Origin: Mesotaenium endlicherianum
Taxonomy: Eukaryota > Streptophyta > Zygnematophyceae > Zygnematales > Mesotaeniaceae
Direction of reading: 5' to 3'
Assembly: GCA_009602735.1 (NCBI GenBank)
Contig: WELA01007670.1
Coordinates: 386,492 to 450,491 of the forward strand
DNA length: 64,000 nt
Shown here: one piece after another, positions 63,522-64,000 of the stretch
How the letters are laid out: each line of letters starts with the position of its first letter
Position numbering within the stretch: the stretch's first letter is position 1
Notes under the pieces: generated by a model
Seen by the model: only the letters and a program-made list of their open reading frames with translations
Told to the model about the DNA's origin: nothing
The model's database searches: none
Made by a program: the position numbers and the translations under genes

Positions 63522-64000
63522 ATGGTAAGGACAAGGTCTCAAACTAGCAACTCCCGAGACATGGAGAACCAGGATAACGAGAATGTCGAAAACCAGGCGG
63601 AAAGCCATGTAGCGGGAAACCGTACCTATTCGGAAGCAGTAGCGGATACTGCAGCTAGGGAGGCTGCAGATGAGGCAGCTGCTATTGCCTCAGTCGCAGC
63701 TCAGCAAGCTGAGGAGGAGATAGCCAGACTAGAAGCTGAACAAGTAGCAAAGGCCGCTGAAGATACAGAAAGGTGGGAAGGACAGCCAGCAGACGAGCGT
63801 ACTGTTGAAGAACTTATGGCATCAAGGGCCAATGTTCTGAACCCACCTCCTGCTGTACAACTCAATGTACCCCTAGGTCAAATACGTGACCGGCTGAATG
63901 CGGCAGGAATTGCTGCTGCAGGAGCGAGAGGGATTGTTGAGGACACTACTCAGCGAGTAGATGCCAATGCTGCTGCTGCATTTGCTAATCTACCACCCCA
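63522..64000 (+). CDS. B4 Gag, partial
   Basis: ATG at 63522 (MVRTRSQTSNSRDM), open to the window edge. N-terminal Ala/Glu/Gln-rich region as in B3 gag, with a handful of substitutions. Nothing can be said about the rest. Confidence 0.88.
   Translation, partial: MVRTRSQTSNSRDMENQDNENVENQAESHVAGNRTYSEAVADTAAREAADEAAAIASVAAQQAEEEIARLEAEQVAKAAEDTERWEGQPADERTVEELMASRANVLNPPPAVQLNVPLGQIRDRLNAAGIAAAGARGIVEDTTQRVDANAAAAFANLPP

Larger units (their letters stand above)
62777..64000 (+). mobile_element. B4: 5' end of another family B element
   Basis: LTR, PBS and gag start, inserted in the hAT2 transposase; continues past the window. Left target flank CTTCC (62772-62776). Its gag start is almost identical to B3, so the two belong to one recently active subfamily. 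Confidence 0.93.

Noticed and set aside
1-64000. tRNA, rRNA or other structured RNA genes
   Set aside because: The only tRNA-like sequences are the 12-base primer binding sites; no cloverleaf or rRNA core was seen.

Overview
The window is a dense nest of transposable elements from a eukaryotic, plant-lineage (streptophyte) genome, probably with no intact host gene. The evidence is Ty3/gypsy LTR retrotransposons of the chromovirus type (integrase followed by a chromodomain), PBSs matching a tRNA-Met-like sequence (TGGTATCGGAGC), and hAT DNA transposons with a BED finger, a DUF659-like core and a hAT dimerisation domain. A charophyte alga such as Chara is my best guess. This is inference only: methyltransferase-bearing retrotransposons like the one here have been reported from the charophyte Klebsormidium and from dinoflagellates.

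Layout, left to right: (1) 1-6145, family A Ty3/gypsy, its LTR-gag-protease half inverted against its pol-LTR half, sitting inside (2) B1, a minus-strand family B element (6146-10730). (3) 10826-21389, hAT1, minus strand, split by (4) C1, a minus-strand family C element (14357-20923) with a clean AAGCT target duplication. (5) 21390-29865, B2, plus strand. (6) 29869-40784, D, a GC-rich minus-strand Ty3/gypsy element encoding a DNMT3-like cytosine-5 methyltransferase between protease and reverse transcriptase and a PHD finger at the end of integrase. (7) 40827-49533, B3, a nearly complete family B element with CGCGC target duplications. (8) 49539-52012, E, a fragment of a second PHD-finger element. 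(9) 52013-52779, C2, a family C fragment. (10) 52780-56196, F, an old relative of B with a long LTR. (11) 56197-62776, hAT2, plus strand, with about 4 kb of hairpin-forming minisatellite upstream of its transposase. (12) 62777-64000, B4, the start of another family B element.

Each retroelement has the usual parts: gag (particle), protease, reverse transcriptase/RNase H (cDNA) and integrase (insertion). Three additions stand out. D carries a chromatin writer (DNA methyltransferase) and a chromatin reader (PHD finger). Family B carries an extra, conserved, unrecognised ORF between pol and the 3' LTR, preceded by a splice-acceptor-like site and flanked by copies of the polypurine tract. The hAT elements carry a large hairpin minisatellite.

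Nearly all copies are broken by stops, frameshifts or deletions, many of them C-to-T type. The D methyltransferase frame (443 codons) and the B3 extra ORF (559 codons) are the notable uninterrupted ones. There are six single-N positions, several flanked by duplicated sequence and probably artificial contig joins, and one 272-bp gap at 37256-37527.
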